64,000 nt of DNA, taken from positions 310,001-374,000 of the forward strand of contig CAWCSA010000001.1 in assembly GCA_963798015.1 (NCBI GenBank), in the 5' to 3' direction. Of the stretch, positions 37,115-44,871 are shown one piece after another. A model generated the notes under the pieces. That model made no database searches, was not told where the DNA came from, and worked only from the letters and a program-made list of their open reading frames with translations. Position 1 is the first letter of the stretch; each line of letters starts with the position of its first letter. A program made the translations under genes and the position numbers. The DNA is from Roseiarcus sp963798015. Its GTDB lineage: Bacteria; Pseudomonadota; Alphaproteobacteria; Rhizobiales; Beijerinckiaceae.

Positions 37115-37678
37115 AACCATGTCTGGTCCTATGATTTCGTCGAGGATCGGACCCATGATGGAAGGAAGTTCCGCATGCTCTGCGTGATCGACGAGTTCAC
37201 CCGCGAAGCCCTCGCGATCCGGGTCAAACGCCGGCTGAACTCCACCGATGTGCTGGAGACCCTGGCTGATCTGATGATCCTGCGCGGGCCGCCAACCTAT
37301 GTTCGGTCGGACAATGGGCCTGAGTTCATCGCCATCACGCTGCGAGCCTGGATCGCCGCCGTCGGCTCCCAGACCGCCTACATCGAGCCCGGCAGCCCGT
37401 GGGAGAATGGCTACTGCGAGAGCTTCAACAGCAAGCTGTGAGACGAACTGCTCAACGGCGAGATATTCTTCAGCCTGGCCGAGGCCCAGGTGATGATCGA
37501 GGCCTGGCGGCGCCACTTCAACACCGTGCGCCCGCACAGCTCGCTCAAGTATCAACCGCCAGCGCCTGAGACCATTCTTCCCGGCGGAGCCGCCGCGCCG
37601 TGGGCGACCGCGCCAGCTCACTCGGAAAGCGCGCGCTCGCCCACCCCAACCGTGGCGTCAGAAGACGCCATGCACTAA
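37115..37678 (+). pseudogene. IS3-family transposase OrfB, 3' half with in-frame TGA
   Basis: The frame starts inside the DDE core (NHVWSYDFVEDRTHDGRKFR). It shows YVRSDNGPEFIA and GSPWENGYCESFNSKL, then TGA at 37439, where relatives have Arg (CGA to TGA), then DELLNGEIFFSLAEAQ to the end. The 5' half and orfA are missing. It lies between stubs of two unrelated genes. Confidence 0.85.
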
Positions 37679-37710
37679 CATTGAAACTGGATCACCCCTC
37701 GGGGGCAGGC

Positions 37711-37864
37711 CAAGAAGCTTAACGTGACCGCGTTCAATCCGCGCAGCCATGCGGAAGCCGTCAAGCTTAATTTCGTGCAGCCATTGTGGCCCGGAGGGTG
37801 CCTTATCGGCTAGCTGTGTAAGCTGTGGTGGTATCCATTGCGGGAGGGGTGACCGGGCGGTCAT
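37711..37864 (-). pseudogene. ATP-dependent DNA ligase (LigD-type), 5' stub
   Basis: ATG 37864 begins MTARSPLPQWIPPQLTQLAD and contains the adenylation motif EIKLDGFRMAARI, whose Lys is the AMP acceptor, and then HVKLL. The frame then breaks at the IS3 junction. Only about 50 residues of the nucleotidyltransferase domain remain, so there is no activity. Confidence 0.75.
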
Positions 37865-37873
37865 GCTGAACGA

Positions 37874-39100
37874 TCAGGGGCGCGTGTGGTGAGTTATCTG
37901 GCGAAGCCTGAGCGTGTAGCCTGACTTTGGCCTGCGCCAGCGTTCGTCACTTTCGTCATTGCCCGACAAGTCGCTGGCCTTGGGTTCGACGCCAAATGCG
38001 TCAATGAAAAGCACGTAGCAAATGCCTCCTGGCTTGCGCGCGCTTAGATATTTGATTCCTTCGACCGGCGGCTTACCGCCCAGCTTGGCGTCGCGAAGAT
38101 ATTCGGTGATGACTTGCGTCGGCACATATTCAATGTGGATGCGGTCGTCGCGTTTAATCGGGCTGGAGAAATCAATGAGGAACTGGTTCATAAAAAGCAG
38201 CCAGTCATAGTCCGCATTCTCACTCATACCGAAAATGCTTGGGTCGCGGACGTTTGTCAGATCGAGTACCTTCAAAGGACGCAGTGTCTCGAACGTAGCG
38301 ATAGCATAATGCTTCGGTAGCTCAGGCATCTCGGCGAGAGTCGTTTGCTTGTTGTCGCTGCCATAGAACATGGGAATGCCGGCTGGGCTCATTCGGTTCT
38401 GTCGAGCGAAAGCCGGCGGAGGAGGGCCGAGGTCACGTGCCTTAGCGAACTTTTCTGATTTACGGCTTCGCGGGCGACATCGGAGAATTACCGTGCCTTC
38501 TGGGACTGTCTTGATCAGACCGCTGTGTACGCATCCGCCGCCGAAGCGCGCAAGAAGCTGTCCAGGATCGAGGCTTTCGCGATCATCGAAAATGTCGTTT
38601 TCATCCTTCTTCTCCTTTCGCGTGAAGAAGAACCGTCGGCGGTGCTTGGCCGCTTCAACAAAGCTCTTCCATCCCCATTGCAAAATCTCGGCGTCAGTGG
38701 ACGACCAGGGATCGTGTGTGCTCCATGTTCGATCTGGAAATGCGTTGGCTATGTCCTTGCGCAGCGTGCCATGGTCGTTAGGTAGGTCGACGTAGTCGAA
38801 TAGAAGCTCATTAGTGTCCCAAGTCTGGGTCATCCACTTACCATCTTCAGTGTCGTAGCTCGCTCCGTTCGCCCACGCGTCGCCGTAGCGCCGAGAGATG
38901 CACGCGAGCATGTGCTCGATCACGGCATCAACGGGTGCTGCGATGTCTTTCCGTATGCGTTTCTTGCCGCAGTAGCTGCATATTTCGCTTGCAGCTTTCT
39001 CCTCAATGAACGCCTTCAGATAGTCATCGCCGAAGCAGCCCGCGCAGACGAATTTGTCGGGATAGATCGCCTCTATCTCGCTGTCGTCGACGTCATGCAT
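37874..39100 (-). CDS. RES-domain protein with zinc-finger/HEPN-type N-terminus
   Basis: This 408-aa protein has an N-terminal Cys cluster (FVCAGCFGDD, then EICSYCGKKR) in the arrangement of the HEPN/RES N-terminal domain 1, followed by a helical region. The C-terminal RES domain starts near residue 180 (FARQNRMSPAGIPMFYGSDN, TTLAEM, then LKVLDLTN). RES domains degrade NAD+ and act as toxins, either in Xre-RES toxin-antitoxin pairs or as effectors of defence. There is no Xre/MbcA-type antitoxin beside it. Instead the ATG overlaps the stop of a 166-aa membrane protein gene by eight bases. The gene is intact. Confidence 0.85.
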   Translation of the reverse strand: MHDVDDSEIEAIYPDKFVCAGCFGDDYLKAFIEEKAASEICSYCGKKRIRKDIAAPVDAVIEHMLACISRRYGDAWANGASYDTEDGKWMTQTWDTNELLFDYVDLPNDHGTLRKDIANAFPDRTWSTHDPWSSTDAEILQWGWKSFVEAAKHRRRFFFTRKEKKDENDIFDDRESLDPGQLLARFGGGCVHSGLIKTVPEGTVILRCRPRSRKSEKFAKARDLGPPPPAFARQNRMSPAGIPMFYGSDNKQTTLAEMPELPKHYAIATFETLRPLKVLDLTNVRDPSIFGMSENADYDWLLFMNQFLIDFSSPIKRDDRIHIEYVPTQVITEYLRDAKLGGKPPVEGIKYLSARKPGGICYVLFIDAFGVEPKASDLSGNDESDERWRRPKSGYTLRLRQITHHTRP

Positions 39101-39593
39101 AGTCCCTGCCGATCTCGGCTATGACATCGTCAAGGTTCTGCTTGAGGTCCCGGTAGTCCTTGGTACGCAGCATGGCCCGCAAGGCGTGCATCGGGGGCAG
39201 ATTGAAGAACCTATCGCAGATAATGATTTCCGCCGCCAAGATCGTGGGGCTCAATTTTGGCGCAACGCCTTTGGACCTAAAATTGAGATATCGTTGGCCA
39301 CTCGACCAGTGAGTGCCGCGGACGGCTTCAAGGGCTACTTCATAAGCCTGCCAGCAGCGGTCGTCGGTCACATTTGCTCCGTTCAAAGCCTCGTTAAACT
39401 GAGGCTTTTTTAGATCATGGAACAGCGCCAGGTCCTTAATCTCCTTCCTGATGTTCCCAACGGTCCGCCGGCGGTGAGTGAGGACCAGATATGTTGCCAA
39501 CCAGCTAAGTGCGGCTCCTAGCAGAAAGGCATTAATCTCCCCGCCGTGCACTCTCATGTGAACATGACCGATGCCGTCTCTTGAGTTAACCAA
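39093..39593 (-). CDS. Membrane-anchored partner of the RES gene, unknown function
   Basis: 166 aa from TTG 39593, or shorter from ATG 39557. There is one membrane segment near the N-terminus (INAFLLGAALSWLATYLVL), then a basic stretch (HRRRTVGNIRKEIKD) and a soluble helical domain (ALRAMLRTKDYRDLKQNLDD). No family is recognised. The 8-base overlap with the RES gene suggests a two-gene unit in which this protein localises or controls the RES enzyme (inference). AT-rich sequence upstream (39594-39660) could hold the promoter. Confidence 0.65.
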   Translation of the reverse strand: MVNSRDGIGHVHMRVHGGEINAFLLGAALSWLATYLVLTHRRRTVGNIRKEIKDLALFHDLKKPQFNEALNGANVTDDRCWQAYEVALEAVRGTHWSSGQRYLNFRSKGVAPKLSPTILAAEIIICDRFFNLPPMHALRAMLRTKDYRDLKQNLDDVIAEIGRDYA

Positions 39594-39726
39594 ATATAAC
39601 TTGTCAATACGAATTGATTTGGGATATTAGATTCTCTGCATGCGGACAATCCAGCTCGAGCACTACGAAGAGAAGACCGATGTGTACGGATGCAGGGCTC
39701 TTTGGCTCGCAGTCATCTACCGGGCT

Positions 39727-40116
39727 TTATGAGACGCTTGCTACCAGTGTTTCGATCAGTATCAGCTGAACAAGCACGCTTCGCTCGGCACCCAATTCAT
39801 TTCCAGAAGGCCTGTCGCGACAAACATTCGGCTGTGCCGGTGTGCCGTCTCTTGGGCAATAGGCCTGCCAGGCGGCCTCGAAGTCGGTTCTGTAATACCC
39901 CTTGCGGCTTTTACTGTCGGCAGTGCGTGCCGTCGGCCAAACCGAGCGTGAGCGGATATGGAAAGCTTTCAGAAGCGACGCCAGGGTCGCCTGCGCCAGC
40001 TTTCTAGGCCGCTGATCATCCAACGTGGTCTTGCCGCAATCGCTCGTGGGTGACGTCAGCGCTAAGCGAGGCGTGAACGCAAAACGATCGTAGACATGCG
40101 TGTGAACCACCCACAA
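39727..40116 (-). pseudogene. DUF3631 protein remnant with internal deletion
   Basis: The first part, WVVHTHVYDRFAFTPRLALT then SPTSDCGKTTL, is the P-loop start of DUF3631 helicase-like element proteins. The text then jumps to their C-terminal part, ASLLKAFHIRSRSVWPTART then SKSRKGYYRTDFEAAWQAYC. About 200-300 residues in between are missing. It is related in type to the DUF927 proteins that replicate integrative elements. Confidence 0.6.
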
Positions 40117-40152
40117 TGAGGAATGCCCAGCGCCGAGCGCGATCGCGTTCTT

Positions 40153-40433
40153 CTAAGCAAGCTGAACCATCGCGACATCGGGACCGGAGCTTCGCACCAG
40201 GCACTTCCCGGAAGCTTCACAGTGAGTCCAAACTTGATTCCCGGCACGGCGCCGACCAAGGTCTCGTGGCTGTCTTCGACGGACTTGATGAAATGGGTCT
40301 GTCGGAGGATGAAATTCGGTGCGTCCGGCGCGCCGACGTCTTCGTCAAGGCGTATTTTCGTGTGGGCGGGTTCTTCGTTCGACGCCTTGATGGGTCCGTT
40401 GCAGGTCTGAAGGGCAGGGTCGGTTGCATCCAT
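40153..40433 (-). pseudogene. Adenosine-specific kinase (COG1839) remnant
   Basis: The minus strand reads NFILRQTHFIKSVEDSHETL then VGAVPGIKFGL. After a shift near 40215 it continues CEASGKCLVRSSGPDVAMVQ and stops at 40153. This is the recognisable core of the small conserved adenosine-specific kinase family (relatives have 'ILGQtHFIKtVEDLxEaLv'). It overlaps no other supported gene and lies just upstream of, and divergent to, the CHAT gene. The start may be ATG 40433. Confidence 0.6.
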
Positions 40434-40448
40434 AAGAAAGCAGACGGC

Positions 40449-42704
40449 ATGAATAGGAAGGAGCGTCGCAAGGCGGCGAGTGAGGGGATCAGGATCCCTC
40501 CGAGTGGGCGCGCCCACGTGCAGCTCGCGGCGGCGTGGCGGTTGTTGGATCTTGTTCGTCAAGGGATTGAAGTCGGAAAGTTCGAGGAGGCCCGGCAATA
40601 TGTCGGCTTCGCGATGCAGCTCTTTGAGCGATATTCAGGCGTCGTAGGGGGCGCTGAGGGCGTTGCGCACTGTAGCCTCTTCGAGGGTTATATGCAGTGG
40701 CGCTTCGGCGACCTCCTAGGTTCAAAAGAAAGACTGCGCGAGGCCGTCCAGAGGTTCGGTCAACTTGGCGATGAAGCCAACGAGGCCGCGTCAGAGCGCC
40801 AGTTGGGGGTGACCCTGGGAACCCTGAAACTTTTTGACGAGGCTTGGGAGCATATCGAAAGCGCCCGCCGCACCTTTATCCGGCTGAACCTACCGGTGGA
40901 GGCGGCGCGTGCGGATGTGGAGCTGGCGAAATTTGACGGGCACGAAGGACGGCCGGCCGACGCCGAGCGCCGCTTGTTCGCAGCGCAATCTACGCTTGAA
41001 GCGGCTGGTCTGCTCATGCCAGCCGCCGACGCGCTTCTTGCGTTGGCGATTATCTATACCAATGATCGGCGCCCCGTCGAAGCAGAGTCCGTCCTGCGCG
41101 AGTGCATTCGTCGGTACCGAGCGCTGGAGAACGGACCCTGTACCGCAATGTGCGAAGCCGATCTGGGGAAAATCCTTCAAGAACTGGCCCAGCCCAAAGA
41201 GGCTTTGGCGTCGGCCTTGTCCGCAATTAGAGGGTTCGATGGGATCCGCTACCAGCTGAGCAATCCGTTATCTCGCGATAGGTGGGCGAGTTACCTTCAC
41301 AAGGCGCAAACGGTTGCGCTCGAGATCGCTGCAGTAAGCGGCGACGTGTGGCTAGCCGCGGAATTGATCGAAAGCGCTCGCCTGCAGGTGGTTCCCGCGA
41401 TCGGGGACCAGGCGCGCGAGCAGATATCAACGCCAGCGAAAACCCCGGGCGACCGCCCGCCGCCAGACTACGTTAGCATCAACTCTCTGCCGCTGTCGCC
41501 ATCTCACCCGATATCGATCGCCGGAGCGACAAGACTCGGCGCAAGCAACTCTGAAGCTGTCGAATTGACTGACGTCGCCACCGATATTGGCGGAACCGGA
41601 AGCTGGTGGTGGGGAACTTGGCAGGTCGGCGGGCGCTTGTGGTGGTCGCTGATTTGCCCGGACAAAACAGTCGAAGCAGGCAGCATCAGTGTCGAGGATG
41701 GCTCAAGTGCCCGGCAAGCGATCGACGAATGGTACGGCACTCTCCCGCTAGGAGATAGTGCCTCCGAGAGATCCCAGAGGGTGCGCGCCGGACCGTTACT
41801 CGATCCTCGCGCCGAGGAGACGCTGTCCGACCTTCTAGGGCGAGCGCTCTTGCCGCCGTCTCTTCGAAAGAAACTCGAGTCTCGCTCGTCGGCTGATGAG
41901 CCAGTTCAGTTGATTGTCGCAGCTTGCGGGCTCATCGGGCGTGTACCAGTGGCGGCGCTTGGGATCGGCCGGGGCCGCCGGGTGTTAGAGGCCGCTGTAG
42001 TGAGAATGGCCCCGGCGGCGGGCGTGGTCGCCGCATTGAGCCAGGAGGCTCGGACCGGGCAGCGCGGCTTCGGGGGCCCGGGCGAGCTCCACGTCGGCGT
42101 TTTTAACCCAGAAGCGGGGCCAGCGCTTCCCTGGGCCGATGAGTTGCATGCTTCCGCGGGCTCCCTGGTTTCACTGCGCGGGAAGAGCGCTACAAAAAAG
42201 CACCTCCGCGAAGCGCTGAGAAATATTAGGCCCGGCCAGCCGGGCCTATTTGTATACGCGGGCCATGCTCGCAGCCGGTTCGGATTCGCGGCAATATGTC
42301 TTCATCGTCCGCACGAGCAGCCCCTGAACTGCCCTGTCGGCAACTGCTGCGGCGGCGACCCGCTGGAGGCCGATGACTTGCTGCGATCAGGCGCGGGGCA
42401 ACCCGACTCTTTTTATCCCATGCCAGGACGGGTGCTTCTGTTAGGTTGCGACACCGCGGGCGCTGCAACACTCGGCGCGGGGGGCGAATGGATGGGCCTG
42501 GCACCAGCGTTCCTCTGGGCAGGCGCACGTGTCGTAGTAGCTACGCTATGGCCGACCCTGGACCACCCTGAATTGCTGAAATTCGAAGCCGCGCTGGTCG
42601 ACGTCCTAAAGCGCGAGGTCGATCCGGCTTCGTCGCTTCGAGTCCTCCAGCTCGAGGCTCTCCAGGATTGGAGGCGAATGAACTCTTGCCGCCGGCGTCG
42701 ATAG
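40449..42704 (+). CDS. CHAT-domain protease with N-terminal TPR-like sensor
   Basis: 751 aa from ATG 40449 (MNRKERRKAASEG, a CHAT/TPR-type start). A longer frame back to 40116 covers the adenosine-kinase remnant and is rejected. Residues 30-330 are TPR-like helical hairpins (FEEARQYVGFAMQLFERYSG, FDEAWEHIESARRTFIRLNL). The C-terminal caspase-like domain has His606 in LFVYAGHARSRF and Cys667 in VLLLGCDTAG, then GARVVVATLWPTLDHPELL. The last residues (RMNSCRRRR) look shifted: another frame gives GTPLVWAAYAAIGFAAA ending at 42768, a standard CHAT C-terminus. The downstream gene encodes a gasdermin-like protein, so this is probably its activating protease. Confidence 0.9.
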   Translation: MNRKERRKAASEGIRIPPSGRAHVQLAAAWRLLDLVRQGIEVGKFEEARQYVGFAMQLFERYSGVVGGAEGVAHCSLFEGYMQWRFGDLLGSKERLREAVQRFGQLGDEANEAASERQLGVTLGTLKLFDEAWEHIESARRTFIRLNLPVEAARADVELAKFDGHEGRPADAERRLFAAQSTLEAAGLLMPAADALLALAIIYTNDRRPVEAESVLRECIRRYRALENGPCTAMCEADLGKILQELAQPKEALASALSAIRGFDGIRYQLSNPLSRDRWASYLHKAQTVALEIAAVSGDVWLAAELIESARLQVVPAIGDQAREQISTPAKTPGDRPPPDYVSINSLPLSPSHPISIAGATRLGASNSEAVELTDVATDIGGTGSWWWGTWQVGGRLWWSLICPDKTVEAGSISVEDGSSARQAIDEWYGTLPLGDSASERSQRVRAGPLLDPRAEETLSDLLGRALLPPSLRKKLESRSSADEPVQLIVAACGLIGRVPVAALGIGRGRRVLEAAVVRMAPAAGVVAALSQEARTGQRGFGGPGELHVGVFNPEAGPALPWADELHASAGSLVSLRGKSATKKHLREALRNIRPGQPGLFVYAGHARSRFGFAAICLHRPHEQPLNCPVGNCCGGDPLEADDLLRSGAGQPDSFYPMPGRVLLLGCDTAGAATLGAGGEWMGLAPAFLWAGARVVVATLWPTLDHPELLKFEAALVDVLKREVDPASSLRVLQLEALQDWRRMNSCRRRR

Positions 42705-42890
42705 CGTGCCGGCGGGCACGCCGCTGGTCTGGGCGGCTTACGCGGCGATCGGATTCGCTGCGGCGTAAACAGCCTCGCTTCATGAAGTGAGGCAATACTT
42801 GGCGTGCCTTGCGGTCGCCATAGTTTCGCTAGGAAGCGCGACCCGAGCTTCCTTCCGGGAACCGTGACCGCCATGGCTTGGGAGACAATA

Positions 42891-43712
42891 ATGTTCTGCA
42901 AAGCAGACACTCGCGACCGCTTGGTTCGGACTTTACTCGATACGCACGGCCTCAGTATTTTGTCGATCGCGATGACGTCCGAGGAGTTGGGGCCCGGCAA
43001 AATCATTCGCACGTTCCCGAAAAGCCAAAAGCGATCACCGTGCATCGACAGCGCCGAAATCCTCTTCACGATCGGGCCATTGCCGAAAGTAGAGAGGGCC
43101 GCCTTCGTACCGATCGCACTGACCGATACAAGCGACAAAGTTTCCGTCGATGTTGTCGCCGCGTTGGCCGCATCTCTCGGCGGCGCAAACCTCAGCGCAG
43201 CTGAAGTCGCCGCAGCCTTCAAGACTTCGGGTGCGGAGAGCTTCCAGATCCGTCTTTCCGATTCATATCGGTGCGACCTCCATGAGGCCGACCTCGAGAG
43301 GGCTTTTTCCGGCACCAAACTCACCGCGTTCGGAGCGCGCTGCCGCAATGCCCGTGAACGGTTCTACGTGGTCACAAGGACCGTTCTAGCGACTAAGGCA
43401 AGGATTTCAGGTACCTCGGATATGACGGCAACTGCCCGCGCGTTGAGCAAAATGCCCTCGATCGTAAGCGGCAAAGTCGCGGCGGACATCGCGAAAAAAT
43501 CGAAGGCGACTTTCGAGATGGAACGCGTTGATCACGAGATGGTCATTGGATTTCGCGCCCTTGAAATTGTCGAAGGGGACACCGGCATGGTTCTCAAGGG
43601 TCCAGACCAAGTATTGCGGTTTCGTGACACGCAAGCGGGGAAGCCGGCAATGGTCAGCGATTTCAGCTTGGACGGAACGGTCTTCGTCGACTTGGAACGG
43701 GCGTTGCAATAG
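42891..43712 (+). CDS. Bacterial gasdermin-like pore-forming protein
   Basis: I chose ATG 42891 because of a GGGAG ribosome binding site six bases upstream and because it gives the family-like N-terminus MFCKADTRDRL with Cys3. Bacterial gasdermins have a palmitoylated Cys at residue 3 or 4. The length, 273 aa, fits the family (about 270). Further matches by pattern are GLSILSIAMTSEELGPGKII (first strand and loop), ERFYVVTRTVLATKARIS near 157 (long beta strand) and FEMERVDHEMVIGFRALEIV near 208 ('plvFGFqavxl'). The tail after 250 could be the inhibitory peptide removed by the CHAT protease. The predicted action is pore formation in the inner membrane and cell death on infection. The assignment is by eye, without a search. 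Confidence 0.65.
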   Translation: MFCKADTRDRLVRTLLDTHGLSILSIAMTSEELGPGKIIRTFPKSQKRSPCIDSAEILFTIGPLPKVERAAFVPIALTDTSDKVSVDVVAALAASLGGANLSAAEVAAAFKTSGAESFQIRLSDSYRCDLHEADLERAFSGTKLTAFGARCRNARERFYVVTRTVLATKARISGTSDMTATARALSKMPSIVSGKVAADIAKKSKATFEMERVDHEMVIGFRALEIVEGDTGMVLKGPDQVLRFRDTQAGKPAMVSDFSLDGTVFVDLERALQ

Positions 43713-44047
43713 AATTTCTCGCTGCCTCACTCGCCGCCCGATGGAAACCCGCCACATTGGTCCTCCCGAACGCGTTGAGTTTCCAGGCTAGCGGAGCTGA
43801 GGGGAAATGCGCGGAGACCCCATCGGACACATACTTGAGCGAACCTAGCACCGCCCCTGCAGCGCTTCTACCGCCGCCGGATCGTTCCCGCCCTCCGCGG
43901 CTATTCCGGCGGCTATAGCGTCGTGCGGCGGATTAAGTTTGGTGACGGCGATCCGCTGAATATCCGCAAGCGGGCGAGTTGGGCATCGAGGAAGTCGCGA
44001 GTTGTCAGCGCCCTAGCGTAAGCGGGAGACCCCCGGCCGGCAGCCTG
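43713..44047. other. Intergenic; possible degraded transposase text
   Basis: A plus-strand frame at about 43858-43960 reads FYRRRIVPALRGYSGGYSVV, which recalls the 'GYxGGYxxvRR' segment of IstA proteins. It has no start or continuation. Nothing else is supported. Confidence 0.25.
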
Positions 44048-44795
44048 CTATTCGCAGATCCGATAGTTGTCGGTCGCACCGTGGCGTAGGATGTCGAAGT
44101 GGAAATGGTCGGCGTGATCTGGGTCACCCGGCCCCAATATGGCCGTGAACCACCCGCAGCCCGCGCGCCGCATCGTTTGCATGAACAAAGCCTCTTGGGG
44201 ACTTACCTCATGCCCAACCGCAATGCGCCGCCGATCCGCGAGCAGGACCGCGGAGACGTCGATCGCGATGCCCTTGCCATGTGGGTTGACCTTCGCCCCT
44301 GAAACTCGGTCGACGTCGCGGCAATAATAGCCAGGGCCGGTATCGAGCGTGACGACCGTCGCTCCCAGCATAGCCTCGCCAAGAGGGGCCACGAGGTCTC
44401 GCAGATACCCAGTGAAGGCGAGGGCGAAAGAGCAATCGAGCAATGGATGCGCCGGGAGATCGAGCTTGCCTCCGCCGTGGAGGCCGATCGAAGTGATTCG
44501 GACGGGCTCGGCGATGCTGCAAGCATCGGGCGATGCGTGCGGCGAGGAGGCGGCTTCGGCTTCGATCTGACTCGCTTTAAGTTGCTCGAGGCAAGCTCCG
44601 GCAAGAGGCCTGAGGCTGGACTGAAGGTACCGGAGGAGACGATAGCGGCGTGGGTGTCGCGGGTGCAGCTGGCGAGGCCTCGTGGGATTTTGGCTGCGAG
44701 AGCTCCGTAGGCCGAACGGGTGGTAGGGGCGGATGATCCTGAGCGGAAGCGCTCAGGATTCCGAGCGTCCAGAAAAGAAATGCGCCCAAGTCCAC
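44048..44795 (-). CDS. Extensin-family protein, one frameshift
   Basis: Alphaproteobacterial secreted 'extensin-like' protein. The C-terminal domain shows LLDCSFALAFTGYLRDLVAP, YYCRDVDRVSGAKVNPHGKG, IAIDVSAVLL and HADHFHFDILRHG; the His/Asp pattern resembles D,D-carboxypeptidase-type metallopeptidases. The N-terminal signal peptide and Pro-rich linker (FLFWTLGILSASAQDHPPLP) lie in another frame. Adding or removing a base near 44610 joins them (then ACLEQLKASQIEAEAA). I chose GTG 44795 over TTG 44840 because it begins the hydrophobic signal. The probable role is in the cell wall. Confidence 0.8.
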
Positions 44796-44871
44796 AGACC
44801 GCCTCACAGGTCGGGGGCATCGGCGAGCGGTCCGGCACAAGCACGCGATTGGGGTTTGACCATAAGCCTAT

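Noticed and set aside
40116..40448. N-terminal extension of the CHAT protein
   Set aside because: The extension lies over remnants of DUF3631 and adenosine-kinase genes on the other strand and has no start signal; ATG 40449 fits better.
42225..42250. Terminator: perfect 9-bp hairpin AGGCCCGGC-CA-GCCGGGCCT followed by ATTTG
   Set aside because: It lies inside the CHAT coding region (RPGQPGLF) and has no T-run; probably a by-product of GC-rich codons.
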